Shown here piece after piece: positions 1 through 7,704 of a stretch of DNA of 37,153 nucleotides. Under the pieces are notes generated by a model. That model was not told the DNA's origin and ran no database searches. It saw nothing but the letters and a program-made list of their open reading frames with translations. Source of the stretch: Hyphomicrobiaceae bacterium (lineage in GTDB: Bacteria > Pseudomonadota > Alphaproteobacteria > Rhizobiales > Hyphomicrobiaceae). The stretch spans positions 1-37,153 of the forward strand of contig JANYHG010000030.1 of NCBI GenBank assembly GCA_025359165.1, in the 5' to 3' direction. The position numbers and the translations under genes are program-made. How positions within the stretch are numbered: the stretch's first letter is position 1; each line of letters starts with the position of its first letter.

Positions 1-1046
1 CTTCCATGCAGCAGATACTGTGCATCGAGATTACGGCCTATCTCGCGTAGATCGAAACTCGGTGACACCTGGATCAGCGTCGAGCCGCGTGAAATGACCA
101 GCAACTCTTTCAATGTCGAGAGCGCCTGAATGACGCTGTCGACGATGCCTATCGTGTAGAGCGGCTCCAGGTTGGGGGACAACGCTAGGAAAGGGAGAAC
201 GACAATCGACGGACGGTTGGCTGCCGGTGCCGCCAGAGCGACCGCCGCCGCTTCCGCAGAGGGCTGAACCAAAGGTGCGACCGCCTCCGGCTGTTCCTGA
301 CGCAAACGTGCAATCAAGTCTTGCGTGAGCGGATGCGGCTCGATCTCGTAGGCATCGTCAAGTTGGCGCCAAAGCCGTGCATAGAGTGCGAGCGCGGCAC
401 CATTGTTGCCGGCAGCTACATGCGCTTTGATCAGAACGCGTACGGCCTGCTCGTTCTCAAGATCAAGCCGGAATATCGCCTTGGCCGCAGCTTCTTGCGT
501 GACCGAAACACCGGTCTGAGCTTCATCCGGCAACAGCTTCGTCAGCGCATCGATCAGGCGCTGGTGAAAGACCGGTCTGGTCTCGGTGATCCATTCCGAA
601 AACGCCGGATCGACGTTCTCGACGTCGTCCAGAAGTGTATCGGTAAGTCGTTCGCGCGCATGCAGGATTGGATCGACGGTCCCGCGCTCTGCATCCGAGA
701 CGACGTCGATTGCATCACACGCGACATCGTCGATTTCGAGGGTCACATTCAATTGGTCCGCGTGGAATTGAGAGCAGCCGAAAGCCTTGAGTTCACGCTG
801 TATCTCGCTCAACGATTGGCGCAACGAACCCTTCGCGAGCTGCTCGTCCTTTTCGCTCCAGAGAAGCCCGATCAACTTGCTTCTTGGCAACTGACGCGTC
901 GAAGACAGCATCATATAGCCGAGCAGCGCCTGCGCCTTCCGGCTGAGACCAACCTCGTGCCCATTCACGGACGCCGAAAATTTCCCGAATATTTTCAACT
1001 TCAGGCGGTCGGCTTCGCCGGCCACTGGCCCCGCGTCTCCCGGCAT
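1..1046 (-). CDS. BTAD/SARP-type transcriptional regulator with TolB-like domain (3' end outside window)
   Basis: Read on the minus strand from ATG at 1046, the frame stays open for 348 codons to the window edge, so the C-terminus is missing. Residues 15-105 look like the OmpR-type winged helix of SARP regulators (KLKIFGKFSASVNG, then RKAQALLGYMML and the SLRQSLSEIQREL helix). Residues about 110-250 are the helical BTAD region. From residue 279, RPSIVVLPFLALS and the following stretch resemble the TolB-like module that often precedes TPR repeats in large alphaproteobacterial regulators and adenylate-cyclase-type proteins. A GGGGGA ribosome-binding site lies 9 nt before the ATG. The frame is open further upstream without another ATG or GTG. 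The gene is divergent from the GNAT gene at 1390 and faces the paired inverted repeats at 1145-1238, which could be its own operator. The family call is good; the target genes are unknown. Confidence 0.8.
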   Translation of the reverse strand, partial: MPGDAGPVAGEADRLKLKIFGKFSASVNGHEVGLSRKAQALLGYMMLSSTRQLPRSKLIGLLWSEKDEQLAKGSLRQSLSEIQRELKAFGCSQFHADQLNVTLEIDDVACDAIDVVSDAERGTVDPILHARERLTDTLLDDVENVDPAFSEWITETRPVFHQRLIDALTKLLPDEAQTGVSVTQEAAAKAIFRLDLENEQAVRVLIKAHVAAGNNGAALALYARLWRQLDDAYEIEPHPLTQDLIARLRQEQPEAVAPLVQPSAEAAAVALAAPAANRPSIVVLPFLALSPNLEPLYTIGIVDSVIQALSTLKELLVISRGSTLIQVSPSFDLREIGRNLDAQYLLHG

Positions 1047-1389
1047 GGCGTTCCGTCCCCCATCGACATCGTCGACAGAAGTGTAGGAGTGCTGCCTATG
1101 GAAAGCAAAACTTTGGGGACTAAAAAATGCTGATTTTTTAAGTCGGTTGCAAGCGAAAAACTGGGTGCAACCCGCCAAACCGAAGTGCCCTTCGGAAATC
1201 TTGCTTGACGGGTTGCATGCAACATTCAAACTGCAACCTCAAGAAAAAATGAGAAACGGTCAATGCCGCATTGGAAGCTGACGGGCGTGAAACGATCGTC
1301 AAAGGCCGGTCCGACTTTAAAAATTCACGCTTGAATCATGCACCCGTGAAAAATGCCATCCAGAAATTAGATCCAGTCTGGAGGTACTC
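1047..1389. other. Divergent intergenic region
   Basis: This 343-bp gap separates the regulator from the GNAT gene. It holds the paired inverted repeats at 1145-1238 and, at 1380-1384, the GGAGG ribosome-binding site of the GNAT gene. Short frames here have no coding character. Confidence 0.6.
1145..1238. promoter_or_regulatory. Two copies of GGTTGCA-N14-TGCAACC (candidate operator)
   Basis: GGTTGCA at 1145-1151 pairs with TGCAACC at 1166-1172. The same arms recur at 1211-1217 and 1232-1238. Both copies have a 14-nt spacer and their starts are 66 bp apart. The second copy also contains the perfect palindrome GTTGCATGCAAC at 1212-1223. The block lies between the divergent regulator (start 1046) and the acetyltransferase (start 1390). 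Binding by the regulator is an inference. Confidence 0.6.
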
Positions 1390-1881
1390 ATGTTGTATGA
1401 TGGGCCGTGGGCCGAATCCGTCATCGCATTCGACCCCGGCATGCCGGTGGGGACGCAGCCAAAGATCGGCTGGTCGCGCGCCCTGAGCCCCGGATCGCAT
1501 GGAGACGAGTCGCCGCCCGGCCGGCTGGACGGCGTCTTTGGTGTGCAGGTCGACGGCCAGATTCAGGCGGTGGCGCTCTATCGTCTGAGCGGCACCGCAT
1601 CCATCAAGCGCATCATGCACCTGCTCATCGCCGTCGCAGAGGCGCATCGACGCCAAGGTATGGGGACAGCTCTACTGATGCGGTGCACGACCGTCGCGCG
1701 ACAAGGCGGATTACACTACCTCGTACTCGAAGATATCGATGCGGACGCACTTCAATTTGCGCGGATGGCCTCGGCGGAGCTCGTTTTCAGCAACGGCGAA
1801 TGCCAAGGTTGGATCGAGCTCGATCCGGTGTCATCCGCCTTCGCGGCAACGGAATTCGCCGACGTGAGGCACCATTCGTGA
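1390..1881 (+). CDS. GNAT-family N-acetyltransferase
   Basis: The 163-residue product has the GNAT fold signature. A strand followed by AVAEAHRRQGMGTALLMRC (about residues 77-95) matches motif A, where R/Q-x-x-G-x-G/A binds the acetyl-CoA pyrophosphate. GGLHYLVLEDIDADALQFA then matches the usual strand and helix after motif A. A GGAGG site 6 nt before the ATG fixes the start. The substrate cannot be told from sequence. The gene sits between the paired operator-like repeats and the convergent 3' end of the enolase-superfamily gene, with only 4 bp between the two stops. Its position suggests it may be controlled by the divergent BTAD regulator. Confidence 0.82.
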   Translation: MLYDGPWAESVIAFDPGMPVGTQPKIGWSRALSPGSHGDESPPGRLDGVFGVQVDGQIQAVALYRLSGTASIKRIMHLLIAVAEAHRRQGMGTALLMRCTTVARQGGLHYLVLEDIDADALQFARMASAELVFSNGECQGWIELDPVSSAFAATEFADVRHHS

Positions 1882-1885
1882 TGGA

Positions 1886-2998
1886 TCACGACACCGTCGC
1901 GATCCTGCCCTGTCGGTATTTTTCGACGACACGCATGTCGGGTTCAACACCAAGGCCCGGGCCTTGCGGTACCGGCACCATTCCGTTCTTGGCATCCATG
2001 CTGGTGCCGTAAGGGCTGGCTTCGAGATTAACGTACAGACGTTCCAACATCGTGTCGGTGGCCAGCGACGCCACGATATGGATCGAAGCCAGATTACCTG
2101 GGCCAAAATAGGCGCAGTGCGGCACCAATTCGACTGAATGCGCTTCCGCCAGCGCGATGATCTTGCGCATCTCGGTTATGCCGCCGATCTTTGTCACGCT
2201 GGGCTGAGCGATGTCGATGGCACCGCGCTCGAACATGTTGCGAAAATCATGCACGCCCGCGGCGTTCTCGCCGGCCGCGATACGCGTCGTCGACTTTTCG
2301 CGCACACGCGCCAACCCTGTGTGATCCTCCGGTGGAAACAGCGGCTCCTCGAGCCACGCAAGGCCGGCCGGGCGATAGGCCTGCTCCATCGCGGTCGCCT
2401 CGGCCACCGTCCACGGGCAATTGACATCGTTGGCGATGCCGATGCCCGGACCGGTGCCCGCGCGCGCGGCCAGCACGGCATCGGTGGCAATTTCATGCAG
2501 CTTGATGTGTCGATAACCCTCGGCGACGCAACCGCGACAGATGCGCTCCACGATCTCGGGCTTGCCGTAGCGCAGTAGACTTGCGTAAGCACGGACCTCG
2601 CTACGCGCAGCGCCCCCGAGCAACCGATGTAGCGGCGCGCCCGCGCGCTTAGCCGCGATATCCCACAAAGCTATGTCGATCCCGGAGTGGGCATAAACGA
2701 CTGGCCCGTTACGACCGAACAGGTGAAACGTCTGTTGCGCGGCGCGATGCAGGGCGGCAACAGGCGTCGGGTCCTTACCGATGAACCAGGGCGCAACATA
2801 AGTCTCGAGCGCGGCAAGCGTGGCTGGAATGATGGAGTGGCCGAAGGCCTCTCCCCAGCCGGTGATGCCGGCATCGGTCCGGACTTCGATCAGCAGGTGA
2901 TCCATGGTCGGGAAAGCAATGCCGCCCATGTCGTCTAACGGCGCGCCCATGTCACAGGGAATGCGGACATAGTGCCCATGGATCGCAGTGATTTTCAT
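1886..2998 (-). CDS. Enolase-superfamily enzyme (mandelate racemase/muconate lactonizing type), second copy
   Basis: The 370-residue protein has the N-terminal capping domain and C-terminal barrel of the mandelate racemase subgroup. Visible active-site positions are K166-L-H168 at the end of strand 2, metal ligands D191 (NDVN), E217/E218 (WLEEP) and E244 (GEN), and H294 (PHCAYFGPG). The Asp that normally pairs with this His, in the QPD...GG motif, is Ser here: S267 in QPSVTKIGG. The reaction would be proton abstraction alpha to a carboxylate, as in acid-sugar dehydratases or racemases; the substrate is not recognisable. It is the last gene of the minus-strand transporter cluster, starting 21 bp after livF. 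The start ATG has only a weak AGG upstream, which fits translation within an operon. Confidence 0.88.
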   Translation of the reverse strand: MKITAIHGHYVRIPCDMGAPLDDMGGIAFPTMDHLLIEVRTDAGITGWGEAFGHSIIPATLAALETYVAPWFIGKDPTPVAALHRAAQQTFHLFGRNGPVVYAHSGIDIALWDIAAKRAGAPLHRLLGGAARSEVRAYASLLRYGKPEIVERICRGCVAEGYRHIKLHEIATDAVLAARAGTGPGIGIANDVNCPWTVAEATAMEQAYRPAGLAWLEEPLFPPEDHTGLARVREKSTTRIAAGENAAGVHDFRNMFERGAIDIAQPSVTKIGGITEMRKIIALAEAHSVELVPHCAYFGPGNLASIHIVASLATDTMLERLYVNLEASPYGTSMDAKNGMVPVPQGPGLGVEPDMRVVEKYRQGRIATVS

Positions 2999-3019
2999 GA
3001 CGCCTACTCGCTCGATAGT

Positions 3020-3751
3020 TCAACTCGCGTGGCCGAAATAAGCGGCCTCGATCTTGTGCGAAAGATCGGCCGCGGTGGTCGGCTCGTCCAGGACGATGCG
3101 CCCGCGCGCGAGCGCGTAGACACGGTCGGCGCTCGCAAGAGCCTTCTCGACGAGTTGTTCAACCAGCAGCACGGCCGTGCCTTTTCGCCGCAATTCGCCA
3201 ACGACGCCAAGCACGCGATCAACCAACACCGGGGCTAAACCTGCCGACGGCTCATCAAGCATCAGCAGGCGGGGTCGCCGCACGAGGCCCTGGGCCACCA
3301 CCAGCATCTGTTGCTGGCCGCCACTGAGGGCGCCGCCGAGGTCATGACGCTTGGCCGCGATCTCGGGGAAGTACGCGAGGGCCTCGTCGATGCGCGCGGT
3401 GCGCTCGCCGCGCGGCACATCGTAGCCCGCGAGTAGCAGGTTGTCGTAGACGCTTTGCTGCGTAAACACACGATGTCCCTCGATAACATGCACGAGACCG
3501 GCACGCGCCGTTTCGCGCGGGCCTGTTCCAGCCAACGACTCTTTCGCAAACGTCGCATCGCCGCCCGTCCAAGGCAGAAGTCCGGAAATCGCCCGCAACA
3601 GGGTCGTCTTGCCTGCGCCATTGGGGCCGACGAGAGCAACCACTTCGCCTGGATTGACGTGCATCGACACACGATGCAGCACGGCGATCTTGCCGTAACC
3701 GGCGTCGAGATCGCGCACGTGCAACAGCGCTTCAGCCGCCGAGATAGGCAC
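3020..3751 (-). CDS. livF: Branched-chain amino-acid-type ABC transporter ATP-binding protein (LivF family)
   Basis: This is the second ATPase of a HAAT-type importer. It has Walker A GPNGAGKT (about residues 42-49), signature LSGGQQQ, Walker B LLMLDEPSAGL and a conventional C-terminus. The start chosen is GTG at 3751, preceded by AGGAGG with a 6-nt spacer, giving 243 residues. The frame is open to an ATG at 3811, but that adds an unlikely extension. The chosen start overlaps the end of livM-livG by 20 nt, indicating translational coupling. The protein would pair with the LivG half of the upstream fusion on the cytoplasmic face. The transported compound is probably not a branched-chain amino acid, because enolase-superfamily enzymes flank the cluster. 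Confidence 0.9.
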   Translation of the reverse strand: MPISAAEALLHVRDLDAGYGKIAVLHRVSMHVNPGEVVALVGPNGAGKTTLLRAISGLLPWTGGDATFAKESLAGTGPRETARAGLVHVIEGHRVFTQQSVYDNLLLAGYDVPRGERTARIDEALAYFPEIAAKRHDLGGALSGGQQQMLVVAQGLVRRPRLLMLDEPSAGLAPVLVDRVLGVVGELRRKGTAVLLVEQLVEKALASADRVYALARGRIVLDEPTTAADLSHKIEAAYFGHAS

Positions 3752-5537
3752 TGACGACCTCCTTGTGAGAACGAATGTCGGCTGGCGTCCCGTCCGCGAG
3801 CACGCGACCAAGATTGAGCACGGTCACATGCTGGCAGATGGCGAAGATGAGGTCGGCATGATGCTCGACCAGCAGTACAGCCGTACCATGCCGCGCAATC
3901 GCCGAAATGAGATCTCCGAGGCGCGCAATCTCATCGGGGGAAAGTCCTGCTGCGGGTTCGTCGAGCATCAGCAGTTTAGGAGCCAGCATCAGAGCGCGGG
4001 CGATCTCGATGAAGCGCAACTCGCTATGCTGCAGCCTGCTCGCGCGCACATCGGCCAGACTTTCGAGGCCGACCGCCCGGAGTGCCATGCGTCCGCGCGC
4101 AGCAAGTTCACGCTCGTCGCGGCCGCGCCCCGGCAGTGCCAGCAATGTCGTCAGAAAGCCGGCGCGACCTGAGACGGTGCCGCCGATCATGACGTTCTCT
4201 AGGACAGTCTCCTCCGCGACGACGCGCGGGGTTTGAAACGTGCGGGCAAGACCCAGATCGGCGCGCAGTTCCGGACGCCCGGTGGGCAACGGTGTGTCAC
4301 CGATGCGGACTTCGCCCTTTTGCAGCGCATAATAACCGGAGATGACATTGAGGGCTGTCGTCTTGCCGCTGCCGTTGGGACCGATCAGGCCGTGCACCGT
4401 GCCGGGTTCGATCGTCAGATCGACACCGTCGAGCGCACGAACGCCACCGAAGGCCAGAACGACCCCGCGCATCGTCAGCGGCTCCGCTGCGGGCCGGCCG
4501 GCATAGAGCCCAGGCAAAACGCTCGGATCAGGGACGATGGCGCGATTATTCGTCAAGACGCGCCGATTGTGGAAGTCGAGCACGTCGGCGATGCCGCCCG
4601 GCACTGCCAGGACAATGACGAGCAACAGCACCGCATAGAGAAAAGTCGACCAAGCCGCGAGGGGAGCTGCGAACTCCGGCAGGATCGTCAGCACCACCGT
4701 GCCGATCAGCGGCCCTAAAATCGACCCCCGTCCGCCAATGAGAATCGCGATGAAGAACAGCACCGACAGATCGAACGTGAACGCATCCGGCGTGATGTAG
4801 GTTTGCAGCACGGCGAACAGGCCACCGGCTACAGCCGCCATGGCACCACCGAGCAGAAATACCGGGATCAGCGCCCGCGATTTGGAAATGCCATTCGCTT
4901 CGGCCGCTACATCGGCATCGCGGATGGCCACCAGCGCGCGACCGTATCGACTATGAGCGACGTTCGACGTGATCCAGGTTGCGAAAGCCGCCACGCCGAG
5001 ACAGAACGTGTAAAAACCCCACGGAGTATCGAAGGGCTTTGGAAACTCTGGGCCGGTAAGGCCAATGCCACCGCCCGTCACGCTCTGCCAGGCGAGCGCG
5101 ATCTGGGTGACGATGGTGGCGAACCCGAGTGTCGAGATGGCGAAATAAAACGTGCGCAACCGCAGCGCGGGCAGCCCGACAACGACGCCAAAGATCGCGC
5201 CGGTCATCGCGGCGGCTGCAAAACATACGGCCAGAGGCATTGCCGGCAATACGTTACCAGCCGCGAGCACGCTCGTGACATAGGCCCCCAGCGTGAGCAG
5301 CGAAACGTAACCGATGGCCAACTGCCCGGCGTAACCGACGATCAGATTGAGACCCGCGACGAGTACCCAATAGATGGCTGCCCGCGTCGCGATCACGGCC
5401 CAGTAGTCGTTGCCGATGAGCGGCAAGATTGCGGCCACCGCCGCGAGGGCCACGAAAGGTCCGGCTGCAGTCAATGCCGACGCTTTGTGTCCGAGTTCTG
5501 CAGGTTTTTCGACTGCGGCATCCGATAGACTCGTCAC
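3732..5537 (-). CDS. Fused LivM-LivG: ABC transporter permease plus ATPase
   Basis: The 601-residue product joins a LivM-type permease (residues about 20-320, multiple hydrophobic segments, with the LNLIVGYAGQLAIGYVSLLTLGAY motif split over residues 63-86) to a LivG-type ATPase (residues about 354-600). The ATPase has Walker A GPNGSGKTT (386-394), Walker B LLMLDEP (522-528) and H-loop His559. The signature region reads RLQHSELRFIEIARAL, so the usual LSGGQ-like core is LQHSE (502-506) and its central Gly is absent. LivM-LivG fusions are known in this transporter class. The ATG overlaps the livH stop by 4 bp (ATGA), and livF starts inside the 3' end. The ligand is unknown. Confidence 0.9.
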   Translation of the reverse strand: MTSLSDAAVEKPAELGHKASALTAAGPFVALAAVAAILPLIGNDYWAVIATRAAIYWVLVAGLNLIVGYAGQLAIGYVSLLTLGAYVTSVLAAGNVLPAMPLAVCFAAAAMTGAIFGVVVGLPALRLRTFYFAISTLGFATIVTQIALAWQSVTGGGIGLTGPEFPKPFDTPWGFYTFCLGVAAFATWITSNVAHSRYGRALVAIRDADVAAEANGISKSRALIPVFLLGGAMAAVAGGLFAVLQTYITPDAFTFDLSVLFFIAILIGGRGSILGPLIGTVVLTILPEFAAPLAAWSTFLYAVLLLVIVLAVPGGIADVLDFHNRRVLTNNRAIVPDPSVLPGLYAGRPAAEPLTMRGVVLAFGGVRALDGVDLTIEPGTVHGLIGPNGSGKTTALNVISGYYALQKGEVRIGDTPLPTGRPELRADLGLARTFQTPRVVAEETVLENVMIGGTVSGRAGFLTTLLALPGRGRDERELAARGRMALRAVGLESLADVRASRLQHSELRFIEIARALMLAPKLLMLDEPAAGLSPDEIARLGDLISAIARHGTAVLLVEHHADLIFAICQHVTVLNLGRVLADGTPADIRSHKEVVSAYLGG

Positions 5538-6406
5538 ACGCGCCTCGCTGTCGATGTTCCGAAGAGCCCCTGCGGAACCGCAAGCAGCACAACGATAAAG
5601 ACCACGAAAACGGCCACCGAGGCGAAAATGCCGCCCACCAAGAAGTTCGCCGCCTGTTGAAAGATGCCCAAGGCGACGCCGCCGACGATCGCACCGCGAT
5701 TGTTGCCGAGGCCCCCGAGGGCGACCGGCACAAAACCGTAGAAGTTCAAAAATGCGCCGTTGGCAAAGAACGCCAACATCAGTTCACCGCCGGCGTATCC
5801 GGCGATGCCGCCGATGGCTCCCGCAAGAGCATAGCTGGCGATGCGCAAGTTCCGCTCCGGCAGTCCGAGTGCGCGGGCCGCGAAGTTGTCTTCGGCGACC
5901 GCCAGAAACGCGCGCCCGACCAACGTTTTGCGCTGCATCCACTCGAGCGCACCCATCGTCATTGCGCAGGCCACCACTGGTAACCAGAACTTCTCGTCAA
6001 GCGCGCCCGAACCAATTCCGAAAAGGCGCGGAAAGGCCTGCGGTTCCGTGCTCCATTCGATCGCGGTAACCTGCTGGATTATCAGCGCGAGTGCGAGGGT
6101 CGAGAGCACGTAGAGATGCTGGTCGAGGCTCGCGAGCACGGGACGCACGGCCACGAACTCGGTGACCATCCCGACGACTGCACAACAGAGAAGAGTGAGC
6201 GCGAAGCCGACGAGAAGCGGCATCCCCAAGCGCAACGTGAACAGCGCGCCGAGGACGCCGCCCAGCATGCCGAGTTGACCGGCGGTGAAACTCATCACGC
6301 GCGAAGTCGAGTACATCACATTGTAAGTGATGCCGATGAGGGCGTAGATGGCCCCCATCGCAAGTCCCGTAGACAGTATCGAGGCCAGCGTTGCGCCGAA
6401 TGCCAT
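5534..6406 (-). CDS. livH: ABC transporter permease, LivH family
   Basis: This is an integral membrane permease with the LivH hallmarks: an N-terminal GAIYALIGITYNVMYSTSRVMSF stretch (in two parts), the central ATEFVAVRP-like segment (VTEFVAVRP), repeated hydrophobic segments, and a late GFVPVALGGLGNNRGAIVGG region. The ATG at 6406 is preferred over the in-frame TTG at 6421, because GAGGG lies 8 nt before it; this gives 290 residues. Its stop overlaps the livM-livG start (ATGA), and the binding-protein gene ends 11 bp before it. It should pair with the LivM half of the fusion to form the transmembrane channel. Confidence 0.9.
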   Translation of the reverse strand: MAFGATLASILSTGLAMGAIYALIGITYNVMYSTSRVMSFTAGQLGMLGGVLGALFTLRLGMPLLVGFALTLLCCAVVGMVTEFVAVRPVLASLDQHLYVLSTLALALIIQQVTAIEWSTEPQAFPRLFGIGSGALDEKFWLPVVACAMTMGALEWMQRKTLVGRAFLAVAEDNFAARALGLPERNLRIASYALAGAIGGIAGYAGGELMLAFFANGAFLNFYGFVPVALGGLGNNRGAIVGGVALGIFQQAANFLVGGIFASVAVFVVFIVVLLAVPQGLFGTSTARRV

Positions 6407-6417
6407 ATCGGTCGCCC

Positions 6418-7608
6418 TCAATAACCAGGAGCGAGTTTCAAGGCACCTGATTTGGACGAGTTCGCGAGCCCCATGACGATCTCGTCCGTGGGATATCCGT
6501 TATGCTCGGTCGGGGTCCAAGTGTAGCTGCCGAACAGTCCGGGATACTTGTTCAGTCCGTTCAGGTACTTGATAATGCCCTCACTATCGGTGCTGCCGGT
6601 GGTCTCGACAGCCTTGGCCAACAGGTTGATGACATCGACGCCGGACACGACCCACCACAGCAGGGTATCTTTGAGATCGATTTTGCCCGCCGATTTGTCG
6701 AGGAACTCCTGCGTGCGTGCCGGCAGCTTACCGTCGGCATCGAAACTGCAGCTGCGATAGTTGATCGTGTATACCTTCTCCCAGTTGGCCGGCTTCTCGA
6801 TCAGCGTGCCGACCTCGCCCGAGCCCAGCGACGGGTGTCCGACGAACGGCACATCCCAGTTCAGACCGGCGCGCGCATTGAAGAGCCGCGCCGCCATACC
6901 GGTCGACGTGCTCCATGAAATGATGGCCTCGGCACCCGCGTTCTTCATGCGCAGCATATCGGGGGTCATGTCCGGCTGCGTGGCATCGATCTGCGCGGTA
7001 TAAACGACTTCGGCACCGTCCTTCTTGCACGCCTCCACGGAGGCCTTTGCGGCGGCCGTGCCGTAGCCGGTGGTGTCGCCGATGACGGCCACCTTCTTGG
7101 CCTTGAGGATCTTCAGCGCGTAGTTGCGCACCGCGTCATCCCACTGTGTGTTCGACGGAGCCATGCGAAAGGCATTGGGAAACTTGCCGGTGTCGATCAG
7201 GCTGTCGACGACGCACGGATGCAGGTTCGGCATCTTCGCCCGCGCCATCAGCGGCGTCGTGGCCAACGCTTCACCGGAGTTTGTCGGGCCCCAGATAGCG
7301 TGCACCTTGGCGGCGCTGATCATCTCCTGCGTGGCGTTGACAGCCTTGGTCGGGTCACCTTGCGTATCGCGTGTGGTCAGCTCGATCTTGCGACCCTTGA
7401 CGCCGCCTGCCGCGTTGATGCTCTCGACGGCGTACATCACGCCACGGTTGAAACCGACCGCCGGCGCGGAGCTGGGACCAGTCAGGGCGGCGAGCCAGCC
7501 GATCTTGACGGGTTCGCTCTGCGCAAAGGCCGGCTTGAGCAGACCATGCGCCGCGAGGCCAAGCGTGCCGGCACTGCCGACGGTGAATGTGCGCCGTGAA
7601 ATTGTCAT
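6418..7608 (-). CDS. ABC transporter substrate-binding protein (LivK/amide-urea type), Tat-type signal
   Basis: The 396-residue protein begins MTISRRTFTVGSAG, with a twin-arginine motif followed by a hydrophobic stretch ending at AFAQ, so export by Tat is likely. The mature part starts EPVKIGWLAALTGPSSA and continues with GVMYAVESINAAGGVKGRKIEL, the type I periplasmic-binding fold of LivK relatives. It is the specificity component for the downstream LivH, LivM-LivG and LivF genes. Its 3' end lies 11 bp before livH. It is 96 bp from the upstream enolase-superfamily gene. The ligand is not apparent; an organic or sugar acid would fit the neighbours. Confidence 0.9.
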   Translation of the reverse strand: MTISRRTFTVGSAGTLGLAAHGLLKPAFAQSEPVKIGWLAALTGPSSAPAVGFNRGVMYAVESINAAGGVKGRKIELTTRDTQGDPTKAVNATQEMISAAKVHAIWGPTNSGEALATTPLMARAKMPNLHPCVVDSLIDTGKFPNAFRMAPSNTQWDDAVRNYALKILKAKKVAVIGDTTGYGTAAAKASVEACKKDGAEVVYTAQIDATQPDMTPDMLRMKNAGAEAIISWSTSTGMAARLFNARAGLNWDVPFVGHPSLGSGEVGTLIEKPANWEKVYTINYRSCSFDADGKLPARTQEFLDKSAGKIDLKDTLLWWVVSGVDVINLLAKAVETTGSTDSEGIIKYLNGLNKYPGLFGSYTWTPTEHNGYPTDEIVMGLANSSKSGALKLAPGY

Positions 7609-7704
7609 CTGGCAGTCCCTCCGCTGGCGCGCTCATGTTGCGGCGCGCCTTCCGGGGGGAGCATCCGTTTGCGTTTCGGCAAAGTCAACGGGCACAGCCG
7701 CATG

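Noticed and set aside
321-1133. 270-codon plus-strand open frame
   Set aside because: It is antisense to the BTAD regulator, whose minus-strand translation shows clear domain motifs; the plus-strand product has none.
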